Below are positions 41,602 through 51,453 of a stretch of DNA of 64,000 bases, one piece after another (position 1 is the stretch's first letter; each line of letters opens with the position of its first letter). Source of the DNA: Planctomycetota bacterium (GTDB lineage: Bacteria; Planctomycetota; Planctomycetia; Planctomycetales; Planctomycetaceae); assembly GCA_027623235.1 (NCBI GenBank), contig JAQBVJ010000004.1, forward strand, positions 49,871 to 113,870, given 5' to 3'. A program made the translations under genes and the position numbers. A model generated the notes under the pieces. The model saw only the letters and a list, made by a program, of their open reading frames with translations, did not search any database and was not told the DNA's origin.

Positions 41602-41952
41602 CTAACCGGAGTCCGTCTCGGATGACTGACTGACGGGATTGCCAACCGGTGGTCGATCCGACTGACTCCCTGTCTGGTCTTCTTCCTGCAGAATCAACAG
41701 GACCGCCTGCGCGAGCGTTGCAAGAATCGCCACAAGAACCAGCCCGGCAGTGACCGCGAGAATTCCCGCAACGGCCCGCACCGCGGCGACTCCGGCCATG
41801 TCGCTCGCCGCGGACAGGATCAGGCCAACCACCGCTGACACGACAAGCAGCCCCAGTAGCACGCTTCCCGCATTCACGAAGTTGGAAATCCGCTTCCGCA
41901 ACGACTGCCGCAGAGCCGCCCGTTGACCGGCATCGAGGGGTTGAAGGTTCAC
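41602..41952 (-). CDS. Small protein with two membrane helices
   Basis: 116 residues with a basic N-terminus (RQSLRKRISNFVNAG), two hydrophobic helices (VLLGLLVVSAVVGLILSAAS and AVAGILAVTAGLVLVAILATLAQAVLLIL) and a polar, acidic C-terminal tail. The start is GTG at 41950-41952. It lies 54 bases upstream of the zinc-ribbon membrane protein on the same strand, so the two may form an operon. I do not recognise it. Confidence 0.6.
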   Translation of the reverse strand: MNLQPLDAGQRAALRQSLRKRISNFVNAGSVLLGLLVVSAVVGLILSAASDMAGVAAVRAVAGILAVTAGLVLVAILATLAQAVLLILQEEDQTGSQSDRPPVGNPVSQSSETDSG

Positions 41953-42111
41953 TCAATTCTTTCTGGAAATCCCAGTGACGACGGCCTGTGTGAAACATTG
42001 CAAATCGATTCGACCGAGTTTTTGACCGCAACTCAAGTGTACCTGTGAGATCTTACGGCAGTCGAGGAAGTCACCGTCGGCAGAAGGAGGCGGAATTCTC
42101 CCAACGGCACG

Positions 42112-42459
42112 GTGAGCCGCAATCAAAATTTGAGTCGCAATCCAAACGTCCTCCCGTTACGCCAGCCTCTATCCCGCCTCGGTTCGTACCGAACGTTCGT
42201 CGGCGACGCTGCGGAGCAGGCTCGATTCGTCCTCCAGAAAATCGAACGGGCTTTGAAGGCAGTCGGGGCCACTCTGAGCGACGTCGTGCGAACGCGGATG
42301 TTTGTTGTCGACATTGGCGAGTGGGAGAAAATTGGAAAGGTTCATGGCGAGTTCTTTGCCGACGTGCGTCCTGCCGCGACGATGGTTGAGGTCAGCCGGC
42401 TCGTTAATCCGGACCACCTCATCGAAATTGAAGTCGATGCGGTCGTGTCCGGCTCGTGA
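42112..42459 (+). pseudogene. RidA/YjgF-family remnant lacking its N-terminal half
   Basis: From about base 42200 the frame reads GDAAEQARFVLQKIERALKA, VGATLSDVVRTRMFVVDIGEWEKIG and RPAATMVEVSRL, ending in a normal RidA C-terminus. The 30 residues before it, from a GTG at 42112, bear no resemblance to the N-terminal beta strands of the family (the usual VSGT-type segment), and no other frame upstream supplies them. The gene thus appears truncated or replaced at its 5' end. The catalytic Arg of true RidA is Ala here, as in some side subfamilies. A translated short product cannot be excluded. Confidence 0.65.
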
Positions 42460-42474
42460 ACGTCAGCAGGCGAA

Positions 42475-44394
42475 TCAAAGCGCGTCGAGCCACGGGTCGA
42501 GGCCGAGTGACTCCAACTGCTCCCGCTGCTTCAACGACGACTGCATCAGCAGTGACCGCTGGCTCGCGTGACCGCGTTCGACGGTCGACTGTGCTCGGCG
42601 GATCGCCTGGGCGAGCAACGTGCCGTCGGCAGGCTTGGTCTGGCGATCGATGCCGGCCTCTTTGAGAACCGCATCGTCCGGTGAGAGAAACTGCTGAAAC
42701 GATCCGGGGTCTCCCTGTCGTCCACATCGACCTGCGAGCTGTCGATCGATCCGCGCCGCGCTTTGCGGCTCGGCACAAATCACGTGGAGACCGCCATTTG
42801 ATTCCGCGTCGTCCTGAAGCCGAATGTCCGTTCCTCGGCTGGCCATGTTCGTTGCGACCGTGACACGTTGCGGCTGGCCGGCGTCGGAAATGATTGACGC
42901 TTCCTCTTGATGGTTGATCGCGTTGAGGACTTGGTGCGGAATACCACGCGAGGTGAGTGTTTCGGAAAGCTGCTGCGACTGAGTGATCGTGCGGGTCCCG
43001 ATGAGGACAGGCCGTCCGGCGGCGCGCGTCGCCTCAACGTCGTCGGCGATGGCGGCCCATCGTTCGTCGGCCGAGCGGAGAATTTTCGGAGCAAGCGTGA
43101 CTCTTTGTGATGGTCGATGTGTCGGGATCTGGCAGACGCGAAGACCGTACAGATGCCAGAACTCGTGCGCGGCCGAACTGGCCGTGCCCGTCATGCCGGT
43201 AACGCGGTCGTAGAGGCCGAAAAGTTCCGGGATCGCGATGCGGGCGGTGTGAACGGTGAGTGGTGTGATCGGCAAACCCTCGCGCGCTTCGACGGCCTGG
43301 TGAACTCCGTTCCGCCATTTTCGGCCGCGAGCAACTCGCCCGGTGAATTCGTCCACGATGAGGACTTTCGATTCGTCTTCAACGATGTAGTCGACGTCGC
43401 GGTTGAGAGTGGCCGCGACGAAAGCCGCGCGGAGGATCGCATCGGAAATCTCAGAGAGAGGCAGAGCGTCAAGTTCACTCGGCTTGTTGACGGAACGAAC
43501 CAGTCGAATTCCGGCCGGAGTCAGCTCGAACGGAGCGCGTTCGTCGTCGCGTTCCAGGTGCGTGCCCGGTTTGAACAGCGAGCCGACCTGCGAGGCCCAC
43601 CGAAAGAGCGCTTCATCGCGCGCCGCGTGGCCGGCCTGCGAGCTGATGATCAGCGGCGTGCGGGCCTCGTCGATCAGAAGGCTGTCCGCCTCATCGATCA
43701 GCGCGAAGCCGAACGGCCGCCGCTGAACCGTGCCGGACACGGCGGACCGGTCGGTCAGAAACGAAAACGCGGACGACTGTGAAGCTCCTGTTTGGCCGGC
43801 GGATTTCAGCGCGAGCTGGTCGCGCAGGAAATCGAAGCCGAACTCGCGGGCCGTGCCGTAAGTGATGTCGCAGCGGTACGCCGCTCGCCGCTCGTCCTGA
43901 GACATTCCCGAAGCGACGAAACTGACGGTCTGCCCCAGCGACTCGAAGAGCGGCCGCATCGTGTCCGCATCCCGCTGAGCGAGATAGTCGTTGGCCGTCG
44001 CCAGGTGGCAGGGCTCGCCGCGAAGTGCGTTCAGAAACAGCGGGAGAGTCGCCGCGAGCGTTTTGCCTTCGCCGGTTTTCATTTCCGCGACGCAGCCCGA
44101 CTGCAGCGCGATCCCGCCAAGAATCTGTACGAGGTACGGTCGAAGTCCGAGCTGCCGTCGAGCGGCCTCAACGACCAGCGGATACGCGTCCGGGACGAGC
44201 GACGAGAGTGGCTCGCCAGACCGCGCGCGGTAGCGGAGCGATTCGGCCTGGCTGGCGATGTCTGCTGCGGATGACGATTCAAGGCGAGTTGCTGTTGCGT
44301 CGATTCGAGTGGCAAGCGACCGCCAGGCACGGCTTGGCTGGCGAGCCGGCTGGAAAGTCCTCGTCCAGATTTCGGCGGCTCGTTGAAGGAGCAT
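42475..44394 (-). CDS. Short SecA-like ATPase (accessory SecA paralogue)
   Basis: 639 residues. The SecA motor is complete: AEMKTGEGKTLAATLP (Walker A, about 104-119), LATANDYLAQRDADTM, ITYGTAREFGFDFLRD, ALIDEADSLLIDEARTPLIIS (Walker B), the preprotein cross-linking region, then TGMTGTASSAAHEFW, TNMASRGTDI and GRCGRQGDPGSF. It ends soon after the second motor domain, with only a short helical end (QRSLLMQSSLKQREQLESLG). Most of the helical scaffold and wing domains and the zinc-binding tail of housekeeping SecA (usually over 800 residues) are missing. It is therefore unlikely to be the main SecA. The ATG at 44392-44394 starts 25 bases after the PlsC-type gene. Confidence 0.85.
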   Translation of the reverse strand: MLLQRAAEIWTRTFQPARQPSRAWRSLATRIDATATRLESSSAADIASQAESLRYRARSGEPLSSLVPDAYPLVVEAARRQLGLRPYLVQILGGIALQSGCVAEMKTGEGKTLAATLPLFLNALRGEPCHLATANDYLAQRDADTMRPLFESLGQTVSFVASGMSQDERRAAYRCDITYGTAREFGFDFLRDQLALKSAGQTGASQSSAFSFLTDRSAVSGTVQRRPFGFALIDEADSLLIDEARTPLIISSQAGHAARDEALFRWASQVGSLFKPGTHLERDDERAPFELTPAGIRLVRSVNKPSELDALPLSEISDAILRAAFVAATLNRDVDYIVEDESKVLIVDEFTGRVARGRKWRNGVHQAVEAREGLPITPLTVHTARIAIPELFGLYDRVTGMTGTASSAAHEFWHLYGLRVCQIPTHRPSQRVTLAPKILRSADERWAAIADDVEATRAAGRPVLIGTRTITQSQQLSETLTSRGIPHQVLNAINHQEEASIISDAGQPQRVTVATNMASRGTDIRLQDDAESNGGLHVICAEPQSAARIDRQLAGRCGRQGDPGSFQQFLSPDDAVLKEAGIDRQTKPADGTLLAQAIRRAQSTVERGHASQRSLLMQSSLKQREQLESLGLDPWLDAL

Positions 44395-44419
44395 GGCAAT
44401 CTTCAGCCGGGCGGGTCGT

Positions 44420-45274
44420 TCAGTTTTTGTCTGCCGATGTCATTCCGTCGCCTGCGAGTGTCTCAGCGGCTCCGTTGCCGTTGCCGCTTCTCAATTCGGC
44501 TCGTTCCTCTTCGAGGTGAACTCGGGACGGAGCGAAACCGACTCCCCCCAGTTCAGCGAGCTTTGCAAAGAGAATGTTCGTCACTTCGACCAGCAGTTCC
44601 TGCGTCACGCGCTGACCCTGAAACTCGGACAGATCGATGGGGTCGCCCCAGGTCACTTTGACGCGGCATCGCCTCGTAAACGGCGCGACCATGTTGTCTT
44701 TGACCTGAACGACTCCGTGAATGTAGCAGGGGTAGACGGGGACGTTTCCTTTGAGGGCCAGATAGGCGACTCCGGGGTTCGGCTCGCGAAGGTCGGTGCC
44801 GAAGTTGAGCCCGCCTTCCGGGAAAATGCCGACAAGCCGGCCAGCTCGAAGTCGGCGGATGGCTTCCCGGGTCGGGCCCATGTCGTGCCCGTTCCGATCG
44901 ACGGCAATTGAGTGCATCGTTCGGATCAGCCAGCCGAGAAAGGGGATCTGAAAATACTCGCTGGCGGTCAGGAAGCTGATGGTGCGTGGTCGCCGATCGT
45001 CTCGCCGCGGCCGGATGTGATTATTCATCCAGACCATAATCGGGTCGACCGGGCTGCGGTGATTGGCGACGACAAGAGCTCCGCTGTCAGAAGGGAGCGG
45101 GCACGGGACGTTTGATCGAATGCGAAAGACCATGCCGCCGTAAACTCTCTCGATCATGTAGAGCAACGCGGCACCGAATCCGTCTCCGTAGAAACGGACG
45201 CTGCGAGCAATAAGCACGATCACCAGCGCCGCGTAAACGCACAATGTCAAAGTAGCTGTCAGTTCGGGGTTCAA
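44420..45274 (-). CDS. PlsC-type 1-acyl-glycerol-3-phosphate acyltransferase
   Basis: 284 residues with an N-terminal membrane segment. The acyltransferase block I is VVANHRSPVDPIMVWMNN (H-x4-D), then FLGWLIRTMHSIAVDRNG and block III VGIFPEGGLNFGTD, followed by VPVYPCYIHG. It should transfer acyl chains to lysophosphatidic acid or a related acceptor at the cytoplasmic membrane. The best start is TTG at 45272-45274, with no strong ribosome-binding site, so the N-terminus is uncertain. It is directly followed, 25 bases apart, by the short SecA-like gene; the reason for this pairing is unknown. Confidence 0.85.
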   Translation of the reverse strand: MNPELTATLTLCVYAALVIVLIARSVRFYGDGFGAALLYMIERVYGGMVFRIRSNVPCPLPSDSGALVVANHRSPVDPIMVWMNNHIRPRRDDRRPRTISFLTASEYFQIPFLGWLIRTMHSIAVDRNGHDMGPTREAIRRLRAGRLVGIFPEGGLNFGTDLREPNPGVAYLALKGNVPVYPCYIHGVVQVKDNMVAPFTRRCRVKVTWGDPIDLSEFQGQRVTQELLVEVTNILFAKLAELGGVGFAPSRVHLEEERAELRSGNGNGAAETLAGDGMTSADKN

Positions 45275-45473
45275 AGGTGGAGTCCATTGCGACTTGAATT
45301 GTCTGGGCAGGGATGCGGAGAGTAGTCGCTCGCACAGAATGTCGCGAGAAGAAATCCAGCGATCGTCCGCCGGCTCACTTGGACCATATGCCGCGGGAAA
45401 CTACTGTCATCTGGCGGGCGATTGAGGTCCCGCGTCGAAAGTTGTTCTCAATCCAGCTGAACCGGGACCTGCT

Positions 45474-46970
45474 ATGAATCGTCTTTCTGTTTGGATGCTC
45501 GCCGCAGTTGTGTCAGTTTCCTCGACTTCCACGAAGGCTGACGATCTCTGGCAATTCTCGCTGAAGTTCACAGAAAGTGTTCACGCGGAACCGTTTACCG
45601 GTCGCGTCTACATCATCTTCAGTCTGCGAAATCAGGAGCCGCGGACCGGACCGAGCTGGTTTACTCCCGAGCAGTTTATTTCGCTGGATGTCGAGAACCT
45701 GAAGCCGGGTGAGACTCTGAGAATTTCGGACAGAACGCCCGGCCTGCTCGGTCATCCAGTCCCGCTGGCAGACATGAAGCTTGCCGGATATCGCGCTCAG
45801 GCGGTGGCCCGTTTCAATCCGTGGGAGCGAACGATCGGGACCGGCCCGGGAAACGGTTACAGCAAAGTGACCGTCATTGAGCAGACCGGCGAGCAGAACA
45901 ACCTCGTCGTCAACACACTCATTCCGGCGAAGCAGTTCCGCGAAACACGCTGGACGAAACTGCTCAGTGCAAAGTCGAAGTTGCTCAGCGATTTTTACGG
46001 ACACGATGTTTCGCCGAATGCGTCGGTGACTCTCCCGGCCAGCTACGACTCGGAGCCGGCTCGGCGATACCCGGTCATTTATACGATTCCCGGGTTCGGT
46101 GGCGACCACTTTGGCGGCGTCCGCGACGAACCGCTCGCCGAGGACAATCCCGGCAAGGTCGAGTTCATCCGAGTGACGCTCGATCCAGGCTGCCCGCTCG
46201 GGCATCACGTGTTTGCGGATTCGGCGAACAATGGTCCGCGCGGGAAAGCGCTCATCGAGGAATTCATCCCGGAACTCGATCGTCAATTTCGGACCATTGC
46301 TAAACCGTCCGCAAGATTCCTGACCGGCCATTCGTCGGGTGGCTGGAGCTCGCTGTGGGTTCAGGTCACTTATCCGGAACACTTTGCCGGAGTCTGGAGC
46401 ACCTCGCCCGACCCGGTTGACTTCCGCGATTTTCAGCGGATCAACATGTACGCCGACGGAGAGAACATGTTCGTCGACCGGGACAAGAATCCGCGACCGC
46501 TCGCGAGGATCGGCGGTCAGGTGCGACTGTGGTATCAGGGGTTCGACTCGATGGAGTGGGTGCTCGGCCCCGGCGGACAGCTTCACAGTTTTGAAGCGGC
46601 CTTCAGCGAGCGGGGTGAGGACGGGAAACCAGTACTCGCCTGGGACCGTAAGACCGGTGCGGTGAACACGCAGACCACGGCCAACTGGAAGAAGTACGAC
46701 ATCAACCTGATCCTCAAAGAGAACTGGGATTCGCTCGGCCCGAAACTGAAGGGCAAGCTGCGCGTCTACATGGGAGACGCCGACACGTTCTATCTGGAGG
46801 GAGCGACAATTCTGCTGAAAAAGACGCTGGAAGAACTCGGAAGCGATGCAGTCATCGAGATTCAGCCCGGGAAAAACCATTTCAATCTGCCGAACGCCGC
46901 GATGATGCAGCGAATCCGAACGGACATGTCTCAGGAATTCCTGAAGGCTCACCCGGAAGAGAAGCGCTGA
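45474..46970 (+). CDS. Secreted esterase (enterochelin-esterase/PHB-depolymerase-like)
   Basis: 498 residues with a signal peptide (MNRLSVWMLAAVVSVSSTST). The N-terminal 150 residues form a beta-rich domain (FTGRVYIIFSLRNQEPRTGPSWF). The hydrolase part shows VTLPASYDSEPARRYPVIYTIPGFGG, the nucleophile motif FLTGHSSGGWSSLWVQVTYPEHFAGVW, the likely acid in RVYMGDADTFY and the His in GKNHFNLP. This order fits the esterase D family of alpha/beta hydrolases. The product probably acts on an external ester; substrate unknown. It is transcribed away from the PlsC gene and is not clearly in an operon. Confidence 0.82.
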   Translation: MNRLSVWMLAAVVSVSSTSTKADDLWQFSLKFTESVHAEPFTGRVYIIFSLRNQEPRTGPSWFTPEQFISLDVENLKPGETLRISDRTPGLLGHPVPLADMKLAGYRAQAVARFNPWERTIGTGPGNGYSKVTVIEQTGEQNNLVVNTLIPAKQFRETRWTKLLSAKSKLLSDFYGHDVSPNASVTLPASYDSEPARRYPVIYTIPGFGGDHFGGVRDEPLAEDNPGKVEFIRVTLDPGCPLGHHVFADSANNGPRGKALIEEFIPELDRQFRTIAKPSARFLTGHSSGGWSSLWVQVTYPEHFAGVWSTSPDPVDFRDFQRINMYADGENMFVDRDKNPRPLARIGGQVRLWYQGFDSMEWVLGPGGQLHSFEAAFSERGEDGKPVLAWDRKTGAVNTQTTANWKKYDINLILKENWDSLGPKLKGKLRVYMGDADTFYLEGATILLKKTLEELGSDAVIEIQPGKNHFNLPNAAMMQRIRTDMSQEFLKAHPEEKR

Positions 46971-47148
46971 GCTGGCCGTGCCCGCGATCCGTGTCTTGCC
47001 TGTTTTGACTGACCGGGAAATTCCTCTCAACCGGCAGCACCCTCAAAGCCGATAACCACCAGGGAGTGGTGCCGCGCGCCTTGTTCTGCGCGGCTCCGGC
47101 TGACTCGATCGTCAGCCTCAAGATTCGCCCTGACAAGGATGCAGCGGC

Positions 47149-48543
47149 ATGGCCGGTCTTCACAGCGCGCGGCAGGATGAACTGACAGACTCGCCGGGAT
47201 CGACCTCGACGAGTAACACGGGGCCGCGACTTCGCGTTGTGACCGCGGACACAGACGGCAGCGACGCCGCCTCGCCGCTGGAACAGTTTGCGGCGGCCCT
47301 CGGCCGCGGAGATCTCTCGCGGGCCCGGGATTCACTGCTCGCGGTTCACGAACAACAGTGTGCCGAGAAGCAGCGCATCGAGCTCGAAAAAAGCGAGCTC
47401 CTGAAGGCGGTTGCTGATCTGCAACAGTTGCTGGACGAGCGATGTCAGGCGCACGAGCAGGAACTGAATCAGCAGAAACGATGCCTGGTTGAGTGGCACG
47501 AGGCGGAGAAACAGGCCCTCATCCTTGAGTCCGAAGAGGCAGCATTCGAGATCCAGACCGCTCGAGAATGCTGGGAAACCGAACGGCAGGAACAAGCCGC
47601 GGTCCTCGTCGAGGAACGGTCGCAGCTCGACGCCGACGCCGAGGAATTGCGTTGCCGGCGCAGCGAACTTGATCGCCGGTTCGCCGAGATTACAGATGAG
47701 AGAGCGAAGTGCGAACAGGAACTCGCGAGCCGGCGTCAGAAGTGCGATGAGGAAACGAAAGCAGAGCAGCAGGAGCGGATTCGTGTGATCGATGCGGCGA
47801 TCGCTCAACGGGAAAGTGAGTGGACCGAGCGTCAGCGTCAGCTCGAACACGAACTCGCGTCGCAGCGGAAACTGCATGAAAAACAACTGACTCTCGACCG
47901 TGAGTCTTTCATGAGGGCCTGTTCCGATCGCGAAGCGGACCTGGACGCCATCCGCGCGGACGTCGACCAGCAACGCAAAGAACTCGTGGAAGAGCGATGC
48001 CGGACCGCCGAGCAGTTTTCGGCAACACGTCGGCAACTTGAACAGGACCGCACATTGCTTCAAAACGGGCTGCGGCAAATGGAAGCTCAGCTTCGCTGGG
48101 TTGCGGGAAGCATTTCACTCTCCGGCGGGCCACTGCCAGCTCATTCCGAAAAGGGCGACGAGAGCAAGGCGGATGCCCAGCCTGTCAGCAGCCGACGCCA
48201 GACTTCGGATGCCGCGATGGCGGAACGACGGATTGCGGCACACGCTGCCCCCGTCTTCGCCGATTCGGACGAAGGAGATTCAGGGTGGATCGGTGTCGTC
48301 TCGCCGAGGACCAAAGTGGAAGAAGCCGCCGAGGGGCATGCTGCAAACCTGGAAGCATTGACCGCCAACGAAGAGCCGGCAGTGGCAACTGCTGCGACCG
48401 AGTCGCCTGTGCCATCATCAGCGGGACGACGGCAGAAGCTCGAAGATTATCGACTCCAACTGAGCATCCTTCAGGCGTCGCTGAGCGATCTTCAGGCAGC
48501 CCCTGAAACTGAGGCAGAAACTGACGATGAACCGGCTCAGTGA
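47149..48543 (+). CDS. Coiled-coil protein of unknown function
   Basis: 464 residues with no signal peptide. A long coiled coil covers about residues 50-330, with dense Glu, Gln, Arg and Leu heptads (for example EKQRIELEKSELLKAVADLQ). The ends are Ser/Ala-rich and probably disordered. The C-terminus has a short predicted helix (RQKLEDYRLQLSILQASLSDLQAA). It ends about 85 bases before scpA on the same strand, which could hint at a chromosome-associated or structural role, but that is only position. No family recognised. Confidence 0.7.
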   Translation: MAGLHSARQDELTDSPGSTSTSNTGPRLRVVTADTDGSDAASPLEQFAAALGRGDLSRARDSLLAVHEQQCAEKQRIELEKSELLKAVADLQQLLDERCQAHEQELNQQKRCLVEWHEAEKQALILESEEAAFEIQTARECWETERQEQAAVLVEERSQLDADAEELRCRRSELDRRFAEITDERAKCEQELASRRQKCDEETKAEQQERIRVIDAAIAQRESEWTERQRQLEHELASQRKLHEKQLTLDRESFMRACSDREADLDAIRADVDQQRKELVEERCRTAEQFSATRRQLEQDRTLLQNGLRQMEAQLRWVAGSISLSGGPLPAHSEKGDESKADAQPVSSRRQTSDAAMAERRIAAHAAPVFADSDEGDSGWIGVVSPRTKVEEAAEGHAANLEALTANEEPAVATAATESPVPSSAGRRQKLEDYRLQLSILQASLSDLQAAPETEAETDDEPAQ

Positions 48544-48626
48544 TCCGGTGATGAACTGCGCTGGCATGCCGGTTAGCATCTGACTGTCTTTGCCTCCTGC
48601 CGAAATTCTGTTTCGAGCCGCATGCC

Positions 48627-49427
48627 GTGTCTGTTTACCGTGTCGAGATCGACTTTTTTAAAGGCCCTCTGGACCTGTTGCTGTATCTGGTCCGCCGGGA
48701 CGAGCTCGACGTCCGTGAACTGGCGATCGGGCCGCTGACGAAGCAGTTTCTGAAGTTTATGGACGTGCTGGAGTTCCTCGATCTGGACATGGTGGGCGAT
48801 TTTGTCCTTATGGCGAGCACTCTGGCCGAAATCAAAAGCCGCCTGGTGCTTCCCGACCCGGAAGGAGAACCGGAACCCGATGAGGTGCTTGCGGACGGCG
48901 ACCCACGCAGCGACCTCATCAAACAATTGCTTGAATATCGAAAATACAAACAGGCTGCGTCGGTTCTGGAAGATCACGCGGCGAAGTGGCAGGAACGGTA
49001 TCCCCGGTTGAGTAATGATCGTCCGCAGATCGGAAAAGAACCGGCCGCAGACCTGATTAAGGAAGTCGAGCTGTGGGACCTGGTGTCCGCACTTGCCCGG
49101 GTCATCGAAAAGAAAGTCATCGACGAAGAATCAAGCATTCGCGACGACGACACGCCGATTTCCGTCTATGTTGACCGGATTGGGAATCAGGTGCGAAGTG
49201 AAAAACGGGTCGCGTTCACATCGCTGTTCGATGATGTGAATCAGAAAAGCCGCATCATCGGAATCTTCCTGGCGATTCTGGAATTGCTTCGACATCACGC
49301 TTTTCGAGCTGAGCAACAGGATGACTTTGGTGAGATCTGGGTGCTGCCTCCACTTCGAGAAGGGCTGCCCGGCCGCAGTTCGAAGGATTCCCAGCACGAA
49401 GACGTTGATTCCTCGGAATTCGATTGA
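48627..49427 (+). CDS. scpA: Segregation and condensation protein A
   Basis: A 266-residue kleisin-type protein. The N-terminus YRVEIDFFKGPLDLLLYLVRRDELDV and the helix FLKFMDVLEFLDLDMVGDFVLMASTLAEIKSRLVLP are typical of ScpA, which bridges the SMC heads with ScpB during chromosome segregation. The C-terminal winged-helix part (RIIGIFLAILELLRHHAFRAEQQDDFGEI) is also present. The start is GTG at 48627; the nearby ATG at 48622 is out of frame. No scpB gene is next to it. Confidence 0.9.
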   Translation: MSVYRVEIDFFKGPLDLLLYLVRRDELDVRELAIGPLTKQFLKFMDVLEFLDLDMVGDFVLMASTLAEIKSRLVLPDPEGEPEPDEVLADGDPRSDLIKQLLEYRKYKQAASVLEDHAAKWQERYPRLSNDRPQIGKEPAADLIKEVELWDLVSALARVIEKKVIDEESSIRDDDTPISVYVDRIGNQVRSEKRVAFTSLFDDVNQKSRIIGIFLAILELLRHHAFRAEQQDDFGEIWVLPPLREGLPGRSSKDSQHEDVDSSEFD

Positions 49428-49559
49428 GTGGCTATCAGCGCGTCTTTTCACTTGAGAAACTGCCACAGCGATCTAAAGTCCGTTTCGGCGCGGTTTCGCT
49501 AGAATGCCCTTCGCTGTGACATCGTGTCGACAGAACTTAATCGTGTATTCGGACAGGCA

Positions 49560-50060
49560 ATGACACAATCAAACCAGACCAGCCCGCAGGTCGGCGTCAT
49601 CATGGGCAGTCGTTCCGACTGGGACACGATGCAGAGTGCAGTACAGATCCTCGAAGAGTTCAAAATTACGCACGAAGCCCGTGTGGTGTCGGCTCATCGC
49701 ACACCCGAGTGGATGGCCGAGTATGCAACCACCGCGTCCGACCGAGGATTGAAAGTCATTATTGCTGGCGCTGGCGGTGCTGCTCATTTACCAGGAATGG
49801 TGGCAGCGCAGACAGTGTTGCCGGTTCTTGGTGTGCCGATTCAAAGTCGCGCGCTGCAGGGACTCGATTCTCTGTTATCAATTGTTCAAATGCCTGGTGG
49901 AGTTCCCGTGGGGACAATGGCCATCGGGGCTGCCGGGGCGAAGAATGCCGCTTTGCTGGCGGTTCGGATTCTCGCAATCACCGATGACGAGCTTCACAGA
50001 GCTCTTGTCGAGTTTCATCAGAAGCAGACCGAGTCAGTTCTTTCGGATTCTCAACTGTGA
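49560..50060 (+). CDS. purE: 5-(carboxyamino)imidazole ribonucleotide mutase
   Basis: 166 residues from the ATG at 49560. An upstream in-frame GTG at 49524 would add 12 residues and is less likely given the usual PurE length. Motifs: [28 protein letters not shown] with the catalytic His, and [26 protein letters not shown]. It converts N5-CAIR to CAIR in purine synthesis. Its stop overlaps the start of purK by four bases (GTGA at 50057-50060), so the two are coupled, as expected for consecutive enzymes. Confidence 0.95.
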   Translation: MTQSNQTSPQVGVIMGSRSDWDTMQSAVQILEEFKITHEARVVSAHRTPEWMAEYATTASDRGLKVIIAGAGGAAHLPGMVAAQTVLPVLGVPIQSRALQGLDSLLSIVQMPGGVPVGTMAIGAAGAKNAALLAVRILAITDDELHRALVEFHQKQTESVLSDSQL

Positions 50061-51208
50061 CAGACGTAATTCTTCCCGGAGCGACTCTGGGTGTCCTTGG
50101 CAGCGGACAATTAGGACGGATGTTTGCCATCGCCGCCGCGCGAATGGGATATCACGTCCACGTTTATTCACCCGACTCTGACACTCCCGCCGGTGAAGTG
50201 TCTGCGCGGGAATTCACCGCTTCCTACTCAGATGAAACTGCGCTGGTCGAGTTTGCGAAAAGCGTTGAAGTCGTCACGTTTGAATTTGAAAACGTACCGT
50301 CCGCGGTCAGCGAACAGATCGAAAAGTACGCGTTGATACGCCCGTCCGCGTACGTCCTCGATGTCTGCCAGAATCGCTTGCGTGAGAAATCGACGCTTCA
50401 GAATTGCGGCTTACCAGTGCCCCGGTTTCAGCCGATCCGGTCGGTTGATGATCTGGAATCCTCACTGGGTCAGATCGGACTTCCAGCGGTTATCAAGACC
50501 GCCAGTTCCGGTTATGACGGAAAAGGTCAGGCAGTCATCCGAAGTCGTGACGATGTCGATGCAGTGTGGAAATCTCTGGCGACCGACGAGGCGATTCTGG
50601 AGGAGTTCGTCGATTTTGAGTGTGAGGTATCAGTTGTCGGCTCACGCAATCCGGGTGGCGAGACCGCTTTTTATCGACCGTTTCGTAACACACATACGAA
50701 TCATATTCTTGATGTGACGATCTGCCCCGCTTCGTTGGAGCCAGGTGTCGAATCCAGGGCGGTCGAGATTGCTCAAACTTTGTTTGAGCAGCTCGATATC
50801 ATTGGCGTTGCCTGTGTGGAATTGTTTGTGACCAGGAACGGCGCTGTGCTGATCAATGAAATCGCACCGCGCCCACACAATTCCGGGCACCTCACAATCG
50901 ATGCACATGTGACCTGCCAGTTTGAGCAGCAGGTGAGAGCCATTTGCGGTCTTCCACCTGGCAGTGTTCAGCAGCATTCGCCCGCAGTGATGGTTAATTT
51001 ACTTGGCGATTTGTGGCAGACAGGTGAGCCTGACTGGGCATCCGCGTGCCTTGATCCCGGGGTGAAGTTACACCTCTACGGAAAAAGTGCTGCAAGAGTC
51101 GGCCGCAAAATGGGCCACATTACAGCATTGGGAGCATCATCCGAGGATGCTGAACGCCTGGCAGTAGAATCGCGCGGTCGTTTGGCAGGCGTTAATAAGC
51201 AACGCTGA
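50057..51208 (+). CDS. purK: N5-carboxyaminoimidazole ribonucleotide synthase
   Basis: 383 residues, an ATP-grasp enzyme. It starts with [27 protein letters not shown], and contains [28 protein letters not shown] (ATP-grasp loop) and [19 protein letters not shown]. It makes N5-CAIR from AIR, bicarbonate and ATP, the substrate of PurE. The GTG start at 50057 overlaps the purE stop codon. An AT-rich gap of 245 bases follows. Confidence 0.95.
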   Translation: MTDVILPGATLGVLGSGQLGRMFAIAAARMGYHVHVYSPDSDTPAGEVSAREFTASYSDETALVEFAKSVEVVTFEFENVPSAVSEQIEKYALIRPSAYVLDVCQNRLREKSTLQNCGLPVPRFQPIRSVDDLESSLGQIGLPAVIKTASSGYDGKGQAVIRSRDDVDAVWKSLATDEAILEEFVDFECEVSVVGSRNPGGETAFYRPFRNTHTNHILDVTICPASLEPGVESRAVEIAQTLFEQLDIIGVACVELFVTRNGAVLINEIAPRPHNSGHLTIDAHVTCQFEQQVRAICGLPPGSVQQHSPAVMVNLLGDLWQTGEPDWASACLDPGVKLHLYGKSAARVGRKMGHITALGASSEDAERLAVESRGRLAGVNKQR

Positions 51209-51453
51209 ATTGAGAATGTGGCGAGCAAGATTTGAACGCGTGTTGACATTGTGCTGGTTGGGAAACCGCTAATTCATGTGATTATTCCAAAATAGAGCGT
51301 CACAGAGTTGATGAAGCATGAGTCGGGCGCAAAGAATGCCAACGACACCAGTCAGATGCAGCACCAGCTATATACAGTGTTAATCGGTTTCGGGTCTGGA
51401 TCGGTTGTTGGTGATCATTTCCAATTCCATAGGATCCATAGGAGTCGTAAGAG

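Noticed and set aside
45513..47030. 505-codon minus-strand open frame
   Set aside because: Shadow of the esterase gene, whose plus frame shows a signal peptide and GHSSGG. The minus frame is Arg/Val-rich without motifs.
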